Assembly: GCA_034766995.1 (NCBI GenBank)
Contig: CM068320.1
Coordinates: 24,417,351-24,481,350, forward strand
DNA from: Acanthacorydalis orientalis
Lineage: Eukaryota; Arthropoda; Insecta; Megaloptera; Corydalidae
Direction: 5' to 3'
DNA length: 64,000 bases
Part shown: in pieces, positions 12,594 through 22,174 of the stretch
Layout: each line of letters starts with the position of its first letter
Position numbering within the stretch: position 1 is the first letter of the stretch
Program-made: the position numbers and the translations under genes
Notes under the pieces: model-generated
The model's database searches: none
Seen by the model: only the letters and a program-made list of their open reading frames with translations
What the model was told of the DNA's origin: nothing

Positions 12594-12770
12594 AGAAAAT
12601 ATTTTCTTTTCTTTGACGTCACTATACTCTGTTTTTATTTTTCCATTACTGGTTTTGTCTTTCGACTTCTTCAGATGAGTACTAAGAATATCCATCTGAA
12701 GATGGCCAAAGACGAAATTGGTATTGGAGAAACAGAAAAAAATAATGTTGACCTCAAGAAAAATAAAATA
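12594..12770. mobile_element. Palindromic MITE-like hairpin element
   Basis: The two halves are imperfect reverse complements. The left arm runs from about 12594 through ATATTTTCTTTTCTTTGACG to CTTCAGATG (12668-12676). The right arm begins CATCTGAAG (12695) and ends at AAAATAAAATA. Arms are about 80 bp with a loop of about 18 bp. This explains why both strands show similar-looking short open frames. Its right end coincides with the TA at the left terminus of the mariner at 12771. Confidence 0.7.
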
Positions 12771-14036
12771 TGGGTTGGAACAAAAGTTCGTAGCGTTTTT
12801 CAATAGATGTCATTAATTGCAGTTTCGTGCGCAGCTCGATTATATAACATTACTCTATGTGTTATTTTGACAAGTGACATTTCAACGTTTTTTCTTTGCT
12901 ATTTTTGTGCAATTTTGTGAATTTTAAGTCTATTCAATTTAAAATTGAAAATAGACGAAAATAAGATGAATTTTCGTCATTTGATGATGTTTTATTTCCG
13001 GAGAGGAAAAAGCGCTGCAGAGACAGAAAAGATATCAGCCGTTTATGGAGAAGATGCCGTAGCTGGGAGTACTGTTCGAAAGTGATTCGGTCGGTTCAGA
13101 GATGGAAAATTCAATCTGAAAGATCGAGAGGGTTCCGGTAGGCTTGCAGTTGTTGTTGATGACAAAATTGCAACACTTATTGAAAGCGATCAACGTTACA
13201 TGACATGGGACATTGCAGAGATACTGCAGGTGTCTCATACAAGTGTTAAGCGTTTGGAGACACTTTGATTTGTGAATCACTATGATGTTTGGATGCCTTA
13301 TAATTTAACTGAAAGAAATTTAATGAAACGCATTTCCATCAGTAATTCTCTCCTTACAAGAAACCAAAACGACCACTTTCTGAAACAATTAGTCATAGGC
13401 GACGAAAAATGGATTATCTATAATAATGTGGATCGAAAAAGGTCGTGGAGAAAGCAAAATGAACCTCTGGTAGCCACTCCAAAGCAGGTCTTCATCCGAA
13501 GAAGTTGATTTTGTGTATCTGGTGGGATTGTAAGTGTACTGTGTATTACGAGCTTCTCCCAAATAATCAAACGATAAATTTGGAGAAGTATTATGCTTAA
13601 TTGGATCAATTAAAGACGGTAATCGATCAAAAGCGTCCAGAATTGGTCAATCGGAAGGGTATCGTTTTCCATCAAGACAACGCTAGACCTCACGTCTCTT
13701 TGCAGATCCGGCAGAATTTGGCGAAATTGGGTTGGGACACCCTACCTCACCCTCCATACTCAACTGATCTTTCACCTTCAGATTACCATTTGTTCTGGTT
13801 GCTATATAATTTCCTTAATGGAAAAAATTTTACTTCACTGCAAGCCTGCAGAACCCACCTGGATTAATTCATCGCCCAGAAAGTTACCAAGTTCTCGGAG
13901 GATGGAATTGTGAATCTACGTGAAAGATGGTGGTTTAAAATGGTGTGTATGTATTAGAATAAATATATGTACAAATAAGTAAGCATTGCCTTTGAATTTC
14001 ACGTTAAAAACGATACGAACTTTTGTTCCAACCCAA
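12771..14036 (+). mobile_element. Mariner transposon, near full length (1266 bp)
   Basis: The left terminus is TGGGTTGGAACAAAAGTTCG. The right terminus, reverse-complemented, is TTGGGTTGGAACAAAAGTTC followed by GTATCGTTTTT. These are inverted repeats of about 30 bp flanked by TA on both sides (12769-12770 and 14037-14038). Length and TA duplication are typical of mariner. The transposase inside is broken (separate entry), so the copy is not autonomous. The intact terminal repeats could still be recognised by a transposase supplied elsewhere. Confidence 0.93.
12966..13962 (+). pseudogene. Broken mariner transposase (D,D34D)
   Basis: A cut-and-paste transposase acting on the flanking inverted repeats at TA targets. 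From ATG 12966 the N-terminal helix-turn-helix region reads YFRRGKSAAETEKISAVYG. A TGA at 13083 (codon 40) lies where mariners have Trp, and a second TGA lies at 13266. The catalytic part continues as VIGDEKWIIYNN (Asp codon 13401), shifts frame near 13500, then reads HQDNARPH (Asp 13676) and SPSDYHLF (Asp 13781). The last two Asp codons are 35 apart, giving the mariner D,D34D signature. A TAA interrupts near 13599. All three catalytic aspartates survive although the frame does not. Confidence 0.9.
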
Positions 14037-14038
14037 TA

Positions 14039-14409
14039 ATTTCAAATTATAGGTATACAGGAATGAAACAACTAACGAATAAGAAATAATTTGACTTAAT
14101 TTCTTCCTAACAAATTCTAGTTTAATCTTATATACAAATAAAATCTAAAGAATGATATCTCAAACAAAATTTCAAAAAATAAATCTTTCATAAAAATAAA
14201 TTTACCATAACTCGAATAAAATACGAAAACATGTCGAAGTGTCAGGAACCAAAAGAATCAGAGACTTAGTTAAATATCATTTTTTTAAATGTTATTTGGC
14301 ATTAATTACAGAAAAGTTGTTTTGTAATCGAATTTAAAAATAATAGTGGATAAATGAGAAGCGATTGAATGTTTCTCGAGCTAATAGCATGGTTATGGTT
14401 ATGATTGAG
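14039..14409. other. Intergenic; nothing recognised
   Basis: A+T-rich with no supported feature. Confidence 0.5.
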
Positions 14410-14626
14410 GGGGGAGGAAGCTATCATGCCTCCCGGCACTTAGACTCGAGGTCCATTATGCCTTCCCTTGACTTGATCAAAACTACTCGGGAAGTCTCGC
14501 TTCCTTCCAGAAGCCAATCAGCCTGCCCGATTTTATAGACCCTAGTCCGGCCGCGATGAGGAAAAACTCTCCAAACCATCGTCGCCTTAAATTGACCCAT
14601 GCCGGACATTCGGCGAGGAGGTGCAT
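14410..14626 (-). pseudogene. LINE ORF2 3' remnant (post-RNase H tail)
   Basis: On the minus strand from 14626 the frame reads HLLAECPAWVNLRRRWFGEF, then GSIKSGRLIGFWKEARLPE and a stop at 14483-14485. The HLLxECP..xxLRRR..G and LxxFWKxA pattern matches the sequence after the RNase H domain in I/R1/Jockey-group LINEs. The neighbouring open frame on the same strand (14645-14424) is longer but out of register with this homology, so it is a shadow. The rest of the element is missing. Confidence 0.65.
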
Positions 14627-15357
14627 AGTTTGAAAAAATAATCAAATAATTATTGCTAATATATTAAGATTATTAAAAAGAATAATTTATTTGTCCTGAA
14701 ATGCTTTCATTAAAAATATATGCGACCATTTTTCATGATTCACTTTGTGAATAAATCCGTTTAATCGTTTTAAATTTTTCAAACGACTCGAAATTAATAT
14801 CTGTGATGTACCAAACGGTACATCACTTTTTTCACAGTGAGCATTATGCAATACTATTAATTACGAAGACAATTGCGAATATTGCCGTGGATTCTTAATG
14901 ATTGTGCGTGCGGTAATTGTGTGCATTCTGTGTACGTGCAGGTGTTTCTCATTGAATGTACAGTTCAGTCATGCACTGTTGATCAGACGACAACACTGCA
15001 ATTATTCGCTTACATGCTTGAATTACGATGCCAGTTATTATGCAAAATCACTTGTTTATTATATTCGCTTAGAAAAGTTACACTATCGCTGTGTGCTCGC
15101 TCACGTATGAAATTGTGTCTGAACGCACGGTAAAATGGATTTTTCTCTTTCAAACTCATGCACACGCATATAAAAATAAATAAGAAGAAATGAAACAAAT
15201 CTAAAATTAACTATTACATTCCATATAAAATAATCGGTGTGACATGATCGAACAGACTGTAATAACACATCATGTGTTTTACAGTCAGTTATAACTGAAA
15301 TAGTTTTGTAACGTGCAGATATGTACCTCAAGTATAAAAAGTTTTTTTTTTAAAAAA
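14627..15357. other. Intergenic with a perfect hairpin
   Basis: The hairpin at 14803-14826 is listed separately. From 14860 to 15330 the sequence is more balanced than background and has short overlapping frames on both strands, none recognisable. Confidence 0.4.
14803..14826. repeat. Perfect 10-bp inverted repeat, 4-nt loop
   Basis: GTGATGTACC, loop AAAC, then GGTACATCAC, followed by a T run. It could form a stable hairpin. No neighbouring gene suggests a role. Confidence 0.85.
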
Positions 15358-15359
15358 TA

Positions 15360-16639
15360 CTAGGTGTTGGAATTAATTCGTATCGTTTAACAAGAGATGG
15401 CGTATGTAGTACATTCTTCCATTGTTTCCTTTAACCAAATATTCCCCGTAAAACAGCTGACCTCAGGCGTCAGTTTCAGTATATGTCATTTGGTTGAAGC
15501 GTAAATAACAACACTTTGTACTTGATCGAATATGTCGAATTTCGTGCCGGATAAATTGTTTTTACGGGGAGTTTTACTTCATTACTTTGACATGAAAAAA
15601 AGTGCTGCCGAAAGTCATCGTATTTTAGTGGAAGTTTATGGTGACCATGCTCTAGCTGAGCAAACGTGTCGGAAATGATTTGTACGTTTTAAAAGTGGTG
15701 ATTTCGACTTGGAAGGCAAGGGACGACTTGGACAGCCGAAAAAGTCGACGATGAACAATTGGAGGCATTGCTTAATGAAGACCCATGTCAAACACTTCAA
15801 GAATTGTCTGAATCGTTGGTAGTTGACTTGTCAACGGCAGAAAAACGCCTTAAAGTCATGGGAATGATCCAAAAGCAAGGAAATTGGGTCCCATACGAAT
15901 TGAAACTGAGGGACTTTGAAAGACGTTTTTCTACCTGTGAATTGCTGCTTCAACGGGAGAAAAGGAAGAGGTTTTTGCATAGAATTGTCACGGGCGATGA
16001 AAAGTGGATCAATTACGACAATTCCAAGCGCAAAAAGTCATGGATTAAGCCCGTCCAACCATCAACACCAGCGGCGGAGCCAAATATCCATGGATCCAAG
16101 CTCATGCTATGTTTTGGTGGGATCATAATGGTGTGATCTACTATGAGCTGCTCAAACCAAATGAAACCATCATTGGGGATCGCTACCGACTACAATTGAT
16201 GCGCTTGAGTCATGAATTGAAGGAAAAACGGCCGGAATACTTTGAAAGAAACGACAAAGTGATTTTGCAGCACGACAATGCTCATCCGCACGTCGCAAAA
16301 CCGGTCAAAACATACATGACAACGCTCAAATGGGAAGTCTTACCCCACCCGCCGTATTCTCCAGATATTACTCCTTCTGATTACCACTTGTTTCGATCGA
16401 TGAGTCATGACCTGGGCAGAAGCTCGCTTCTTATGAAGATCGAAAAAAATGGGTCGATTGTTGATTGCATCTAAAGACAAGGCGTTCTTTCGACGTGGTA
16501 TTCGTCTCCTGCCCGAAAGATGGGAAAAAGTAGTGGCTAACGATGGACAAAACTTTGAATGGTATGTTTTTTCAATTTCATTTAAAATAAACGATCTTTT
16601 TTCATGAAGAAAACGCTACGAATTAATTCCAACACCCAA
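15360..16639 (+). mobile_element. Mariner transposon, near full length (1280 bp)
   Basis: The left terminus TAGGTGTTGGAATTAATTCG (from 15361) and the right terminus (reverse complement TTGGGTGTTGGAATTAATTC) form inverted repeats. TA lies on both sides (15358-15359 and 16640-16641). It is the same family as the minus-strand element at 27537-28782. The transposase resembles the Mos1/Mboumar group in its MSxFVP start and its PHPPYSPDI motif. Confidence 0.94.
15532..16590 (+). pseudogene. Broken mariner transposase (Mos1/Mboumar-like)
   Basis: It starts at ATG 15532 with MSNFVPDKLFLRGVLL and a helix-turn-helix region (KKSAAESHRILVEVYGDHAL). Defects include a TGA at codon 49 (15676) in place of the conserved Trp, and a one-base loss near 15745 relative to the copy at 28.4 kb. 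The second helix-turn-helix and linker follow (DPCQTLQELSESL to IQKQGNWVPYELK). Catalytic motifs are VTGDEKWINYDN (Asp 15996), LQHDNAHPHVAKPV (Asp 16274) and ITPSDYHLFRSM (Asp 16379), with 34 residues between the last two. Frameshifts near 16110 and 16420 precede the C-terminal LLPERWEKVVANDGQ. Few lesions suggest moderately recent inactivation. Confidence 0.93.
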
Positions 16640-16641
16640 TA

Positions 16642-17804
16642 AGAAAACAAATTTGACAAGCAAATTTAAAATGTATTGTTAGTTAACTTTTTATCTTAAT
16701 TTAATATAAAACATTTTTCTGTCAAAATTCACTGATTAATGATAGTTTATTTTTTAATAAAATCTAATGACTGTTAATATTAACATAATTATAATTATCT
16801 GTGTTTATTAAAACTAGCTAATAGACCGTATGAAATATTTAAATTTAAAAGTAACTTTTTTCAAACAGTCTATACAAATTTCTTGCAAATAAAAACTCAA
16901 AACAATTCCCATTAGGAAGAATAAAATATCAATCATTCCCTTTTAAAAGTATAAGCATATCATCTTGTAGATCAAGAGGATATGAGTATATTTTTAAAAG
17001 GGAATGGAGTGACCTTCCTCTCAAAACATTTTTTGAGGAAGGGCACACAAATACATGGAAAGTACTAGGTGGGCCGGATCTAAAAGAGTATCTATTTTAT
17101 TTTCCTATAATTATACATAGTATGCTTAGAAATTAATAAATGGAAGGGTTTTTATTCGTAGGAAAATAAAAGAATGCAAATATATCAAATGTGTGCAACA
17201 ATAATTAAATATGGATAACTAAAGGTTAAATAAAATAAAAAAAAGAAAGAACTTTTATTTATTTACATGTACAGTTTTAAAAAAATACTTCAAGAATCAA
17301 GGTGGTATTAAATCAATATCTCAAGAATGATATGTGTATTAAAAACCACTAATATGAAGAACGAGCCGGTTTTGTTGATCTTTGAATTACTTCTTCAATT
17401 CTTGATGTCAAGCTCGACTAACTTACAAATGAATCAAAAAATGTAACTGCACACAGAATTTTAATTTTTCTTTTGCGATGCACGTGAACAACGTCGAATT
17501 TTGAACTTGTTTGTACGCTTTTTCCCAATGATGAACTTTCGGAAAAAAAATATTATTCAACCCAATTCTTAAGTTTACAATTTTTATAGGTTTTCAAATG
17601 AAAAAACAGCGATTTTTTTGATTTTTGGACGACTGTATTTTTTTCAATGGAAGAAATAGTTGTAAATTTTGTCTCATTAGAAAGAGATTAGTAACTTTTC
17701 AATATATCATCCAAAAGATAGCGCTCTGAGGCCATAGTTTTTTTGGAAAACGACAATGGATTCCTAGATCCACGCCCGGCTTCAAAGAGTTAATATACTT
17801 CCTA

Positions 17805-17806
<2 letters not shown>
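16642..17806. other. Intergenic; one open stretch without a start
   Basis: 16855-17136 is open for 93 codons on the plus strand without an early ATG and includes REWSDLPLKTFFEEGHTNTW and GGPDLKEYLFYFP. It is unlike simple A+T sequence but unrecognised. 17270-17790 is a more balanced stretch without identifiable content. Confidence 0.3.

Positions 17807-17866
<60 letters not shown>
17807..17866. repeat. (TA)n microsatellite
   Basis: TA run with one TGTA and one TACA interruption. Confidence 0.94.
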
Positions 17867-18055
17867 TATAAAATCGAAATTATCACAAAATTTTTCGATG
17901 ATGTCAACTTATTTATTTATGACGTCGAGGTGCCCAATGTGTTAATCTTGTATATAAAACAGCAACGTTGAAATCTGTCTGCGGTAATGATTATATAGAC
18001 ATAATTGAGTTTTAAAAAATATGTTTATTGTTTCATTCGGTTACATATAGAGGTT

Positions 18056-18135
18056 CATAATTGACAAGTGGGTGAACGTAGCGAATCAGGGGGTTGGTGA
18101 GTGGATCGAGGGGAACGAAGCTCCCTAGTGTATAT
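18056..18135 (+). repeat. G+C-richer repeat ending in CTAG, Helitron-like 3' end
   Basis: The block GTGGGTGAACGTAGCGAATC, then GGGGGTTGGTGAG, ends GGGGAACGAAGCTCCCTAGT. A short GGGA/TCCC hairpin just before CTAG-T is the layout of a Helitron 3' terminus (hairpin plus CTRR at a T). The reverse complement resembles the segment at 30483-30570. No Rep/helicase is present in the window, so the assignment rests on the terminus alone. Confidence 0.4.
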
Positions 18136-18732
18136 ATAAACAAGAGAGTTAAAAATAAATTTTACTATTATTTACTTTAAGTTCCAACACTTTTGAACAA
18201 ATTTATTTTGATAAATAGATGATCATGTGACATTTTATAATCAGTATAAAAATATGATTATCATATTATTTGATTTAACAGAATTTAAAGCATTTTTCAG
18301 GTTAAATAATAAATATTTAAAAAAATGATATAATTTTTTTAAAAAAAACACTTTTAATTAATATATTCCATTCATAGCGTAATTAATTTGACACTTTTGT
18401 ACTTTATTTAACGATTTTTTACTTGATATATCATGTATTGGAAATTGCATAAAATATATCTTCCCACCATCAAGCTTTCGTATGCATGAAAGCTTCGTAC
18501 CTTATTTAAAATTCCAGAAAATGTTTAACATATTCTAAAGTGTAATTTTTACTTCTCACTATAACAACTTTTTATGAAAAATTTATTTATTATGGTGAAA
18601 TTTTCGTACCCTCAGCATATTGTATACGAAAACAAAAAAGGATCGTTCCATGAATTATTAAAGAATAGTCTTATTTCTTTACACACCGTTTGAAATCGGT
18701 CACTGAAGCTTTCAATGTATTACATGTATGTA

Positions 18733-18772
<40 letters not shown>

Positions 18773-18796
18773 AAAAATAATTATTAGAATAAAAAA
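18136..18796. other. Intergenic with (TA)n at 18730-18769
   Basis: A+T-rich. A small palindrome AGCTTTCGTATGCATGAAAGCT lies near 18473. No gene. Confidence 0.5.
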
Positions 18797-19278
18797 ATGT
18801 CCTCATTTGGCCAAGTGACAGTACAGATTCAATATGTACAAACAAGTTGGAAAGTAGGTGAAATAATTAGTTCACTTCAATCGATCACGATTTATCGTGA
18901 GTTATAAATATAGTAGCGATCCATTATTCGCATACTTGTAAATCAGGCTGTGAGCAATCATAAACTCGAATCCGACGACTCGAACAAATCTATCTCATCT
19001 AGTACGAATATAATTTGTTCACATATATACGACTTCTTGTACTTCATCTACAAATTGATCAAACTGAAAACACCGACAATTAAAATTATTTATGCAGATT
19101 CATCAAGCCGCACCACACAATCACATCATTTGGGTTAGTATTTCGTCTCTGTCGTCCGACATACAACGTCATGACACGTCGTCTTTGTCTCACGTTCACC
19201 GTTTGTGTTTTGTATTTACAAGAAGTCGACGATGAAATGTTGAAATATTTTGATGTCAGAACGATCAATGAGCATTAG
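18797..19278 (+). CDS. Candidate small spliced gene (3 exons), unknown product
   Basis: The family is not recognised. The model is exon 18797-18853 (ATG, MSSFGQVTVQIQYVQTSWK), exon 18947-19133 (including SNHKLESDDSNKSISSSTN), and exon 19223-19278 (EVDDEMLKYFDVRTINEH, stop TAG). Introns of 93 and 89 bp begin GTAGGT and GTTAGT and end AATCAG and TTTACAAG. The second acceptor follows a T-rich run. The split codon g|aa at 19133/19223 restores the frame exactly. Exons 2 and 3 use more G/C-ending codons (about 40%) than the background would give. The first exon and donor are the weakest part. The protein would be about 99 residues, with no signal peptide or domain recognised. A chance open frame or decayed repeat cannot be excluded. 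Confidence 0.3.
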
Positions 19279-19848
19279 ATAGTTTTATTTTTATGAGAAA
19301 GGCTTTCTCTCTATCGATCAATGTCAGTACTTTTTTCTCGCTGAAATATTATTCGGTAATTGCATAATTATCTGCGCAGAAGCAAAATATAAGTCGAACG
19401 AATTAAACGGATCTTATTATTGTTTTGAATATATTAATGATTTATTAAGATTAATTGAGTTTTTATAGCCGTAGGTAGTTGATGAGTTGATAACTTTAGA
19501 CATTGCGTTTCATGTATACGACCTATTTTTATTTGACATTACTATATTTATAAGAAAAATCATCCAAGAAACTATCCTGTATACGAATATAAATATTTTA
19601 TTGAAATATATAAACAAAAAGTACATACAATAAACTGTTAATACTATTAATTGTTTAAAAAAATATTTAACAACGCTATGTTTTGAAGTTAGATTACAAT
19701 ATCTTTATTTTTTATTTAAAACTTTATTTTAAAAAAAATGTTTTCAACAGAAATATATCATTTTGAATAACCCAATTATTAAAATAAATGACAAAATTAG
19801 GATTATACTTTGACTATTTTATATTTATTTATATTATGTATGTATATA
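19279..19848. other. Downstream intergenic
   Basis: A+T-rich. ATTAAA near 19402, followed by a T/G-rich stretch, could serve the candidate gene upstream as a poly(A) signal, but this is weak. Confidence 0.35.
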
Positions 19849-19858
19849 TATGTATATA

Positions 19859-19918
<60 letters not shown>

Positions 19919-20002
19919 TAAATAATTAATTTTATTTATAATTCAGTTTTTAATCGCTCTTGTTATAAATAAAATAAAAAATAATTTTATAATATGCATT
20001 AT

Positions 20003-20055
<53 letters not shown>

Positions 20056-20139
20056 TAAATAATTAATTTTATTTATAATTCAGTTTTGAATCGCTTTTGT
20101 TATAAATAAAATAAAAAATAATTTTATAATATGCATTAT

Positions 20140-20192
<53 letters not shown>

Positions 20193-20279
20193 TAAATAAT
20201 TAATTTTATTTATAATTCAGTTTTGAATCGCTCTTGTTATAAAAAAAATAAAAAATTTTATCTTTTCTGTCTACTATTA
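19849..20279. repeat. 137-bp tandem triplication including (TA)n
   Basis: Three units begin AAGTAAATAATTAATTTTAT at 19916, 20053 and 20190, so the period is exactly 137 bp each time. Each has TAATCGC/GAATCGC, then TTGTTATAAATAAAATAAAA. The first two end ATATGCATTATCAATATA followed by a TA run. Equal TA-run lengths in both full periods point to recent unit duplication rather than independent slippage. Confidence 0.93.
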
Positions 20280-20610
20280 TAAATTATAAAAATACATTCA
20301 AATTAATTAATTTATATTATCTATTTACGATAAATTCTATTTAATAAATTAAATGCAAGTACATATATTCTGAAATTAAGAAATTGTGTACATTTATATC
20401 TCCATTAACAATCTTCAAACGTCAATAACCTAATATAATAATGTTTAACTACTTCTTTCTTATTATTTTTGATAACAAAACGTATTATTTTGAAATTAAT
20501 TTTTAATAAAGTCACTAAATTAATTTATTGTACAAATAAGACTTATTTTTATCTGAATATAATTTTGACTGAAGAGACTTATATTTATCTGAACATATAT
20601 TAATAAACTG

Positions 20611-20612
<2 letters not shown>
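20280..20612. other. Intergenic; nothing recognised
   Basis: A+T-rich. Confidence 0.5.

Positions 20613-20687
<75 letters not shown>
20613..20687. repeat. (TA)n microsatellite, long and pure
   Basis: About 75 bp of perfect TA. Confidence 0.97.
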
Positions 20688-20690
<3 letters not shown>

Positions 20691-21044
20691 GATTTTAATT
20701 ATATATCCATACAATAAATCTGTAATAATCAATTGAAGATTATTTTAAGAATAAAATTATTAATTTAAGAAATTTATCAGAGAAAATTTCTATAAAGAAT
20801 ATTCCAAAATTTTCTATTTATAATAAAAGAGTCATAAGTCATTTAATAAGCAGTTAAAATGGGAAACGATAAATAAATGTGTATATAAAAATATATGATA
20901 ACTACAAATTGCCATACTTTAAATCATAGTAAGAAATTTAACAAAATACTGAAAAATTATACAAGACTAAAAATATTATTTTGTTCCTAAAATTGACAAG
21001 AATAACTTTTCTCCAAAAATGAATTGATAAATTCAAGTAAAAAT

Positions 21045-21046
<2 letters not shown>
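20688..21046. other. Intergenic; nothing recognised
   Basis: A+T-rich. Confidence 0.5.
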
Positions 21047-21102
<56 letters not shown>

Positions 21103-21122
21103 TATATATATACATATACATA
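21047..21122. repeat. (TA)n tract left of a mariner insertion
   Basis: A TA run continues as TA-rich sequence up to the left TA of the element at 21123. Confidence 0.95.
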
Positions 21123-22055
21123 CGAGGTCAGACAATTAAGTAATGCGACCGATTTTTTTTCTCGGCCTGTGATAACACTGCGAACCTGTAACTCCGCCAC
21201 CGTAATAACAGATACCTACTCTCTCGATTGAGACCTTGACCACCCTCGTACGATTATTTCTTCGCCAGCTGTTTAGTGTTTTGTAACAACGCGCGAGTAG
21301 TGCATGTCACGAAAATGGAACAGAGAAATTTAGAGCAACGGTGCTCAAGATTGTCTCGAGCAGGTTGAAAGTGATCCTACTCTTCTCGATCGAGTTATTA
21401 CTGGTGATGAAAGTTGGTTCTTTCAATATGACCCCGAAACTAAACGACAAAGCCAACAGTGGCTGTCCCCTGGAGCACCAAGGCCAAAGAAGGCGAGAAT
21501 GAGCAAGTCCAAAGTGAAAACCATGTTGATTTGCTTCTTCGACAGCAAAGGGGTGGTTCACAAAGAGTTCGTATCACCTGGACAAACTGTAAATTAAGTA
21601 TTCTACCGCAATGTGCTCGAAAAATTACGAAAAAGGGTGCTCAGAGTGCGTCCAGAGATCGCGAAGACTTGGGTTCTGCATCACGACAACGCTCCCTGTC
21701 ACAGTGCGTTCAGTGTCTCTCAGTTTTTGGCGTCTAAAGGCATCGCAACGTTACCACAACCGCCCTATTCACCGGACATGTCACCCTGCGACTTTTTCCT
21801 ATTCCCCCATATGAAAAAATTAGTCAAAGGTCGACATTTTGACTCCGTTGAAGATATCCAAGAATCTGTGACGAGGGTACTCGGAGAGGTCCCACAAGAA
21901 GTGTTCCAGAATTGTTACGAAAACTGGAAAATTCGCTGGAATAAGTGTATAGATGCGGGAGGGGACTACTTTGAAGGGGATCGCAGCGATGTACCTTAAT
22001 TTTTAAATATACTCGATTTTTGAATTTTGTCGCATTACTCAATTGTCTGACCTTG
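21123..22055 (+). mobile_element. Internally deleted mariner (933 bp) inside (TA)n
   Basis: The left terminus CGAGGTCAGACAATTAAGTA, continuing ATGCGAC, is matched by the right terminus GTCGCATTACTCAATTGTCT, continuing GACCTTG. TA lies on both sides (21121-21122 and 22056-22057), and (TA)n lies beyond both ends. The length is well under the usual 1.3 kb. The missing part is the N-terminal coding region. Inverted repeats are intact, so the element could in principle be mobilised in trans. Confidence 0.94.
21315..21999 (+). pseudogene. Mariner transposase lacking its DNA-binding half
   Basis: ATG 21315 is followed by only a few N-terminal residues (MEQRNLEQR) before a deletion junction. About 100 residues carrying the helix-turn-helix motifs are missing. 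From about 21360 the catalytic domain is readable: VITGDESWFFQYDPETKRQS (Asp 21406), SKVKTMLICFFDSKGVVHKE, HHDNAPCHSAFSVSQF (Asp 21685) and PPYSPDMSPCDFFLFP (Asp 21790, D,D34D spacing). The C-terminus reads WKIRWNKCIDAGGDYFEG with a stop at 21999. The only in-frame lesion after the junction is TAA at 21595, most simply CAA to TAA. The open part starts at 21613. Confidence 0.93.
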
Positions 22056-22056
22056 T

Positions 22057-22057
<1 letters not shown>

Positions 22058-22105
<48 letters not shown>

Positions 22106-22120
22106 TATATATATATAGAC

Positions 22121-22170
<50 letters not shown>
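22058..22170. repeat. (TA)n tract right of a mariner insertion
   Basis: TA runs with GCATATA and GACATATACA interruptions. Confidence 0.95.

Positions 22171-22174
<4 letters not shown>

Noticed and set aside
12573..12806. Mirror-image frames on both strands
   Set aside because: They arise because the DNA is palindromic (MITE arms) and because the plus frame continues into the mariner terminus.
14424..14645. 73-codon minus frame as a gene
   Set aside because: It overlaps the LINE RNase H tail in the wrong frame.
14803..14836. Rho-independent terminator
   Set aside because: Hairpin plus T run fits by shape, but the sequence is clearly eukaryotic with no gene ending there.
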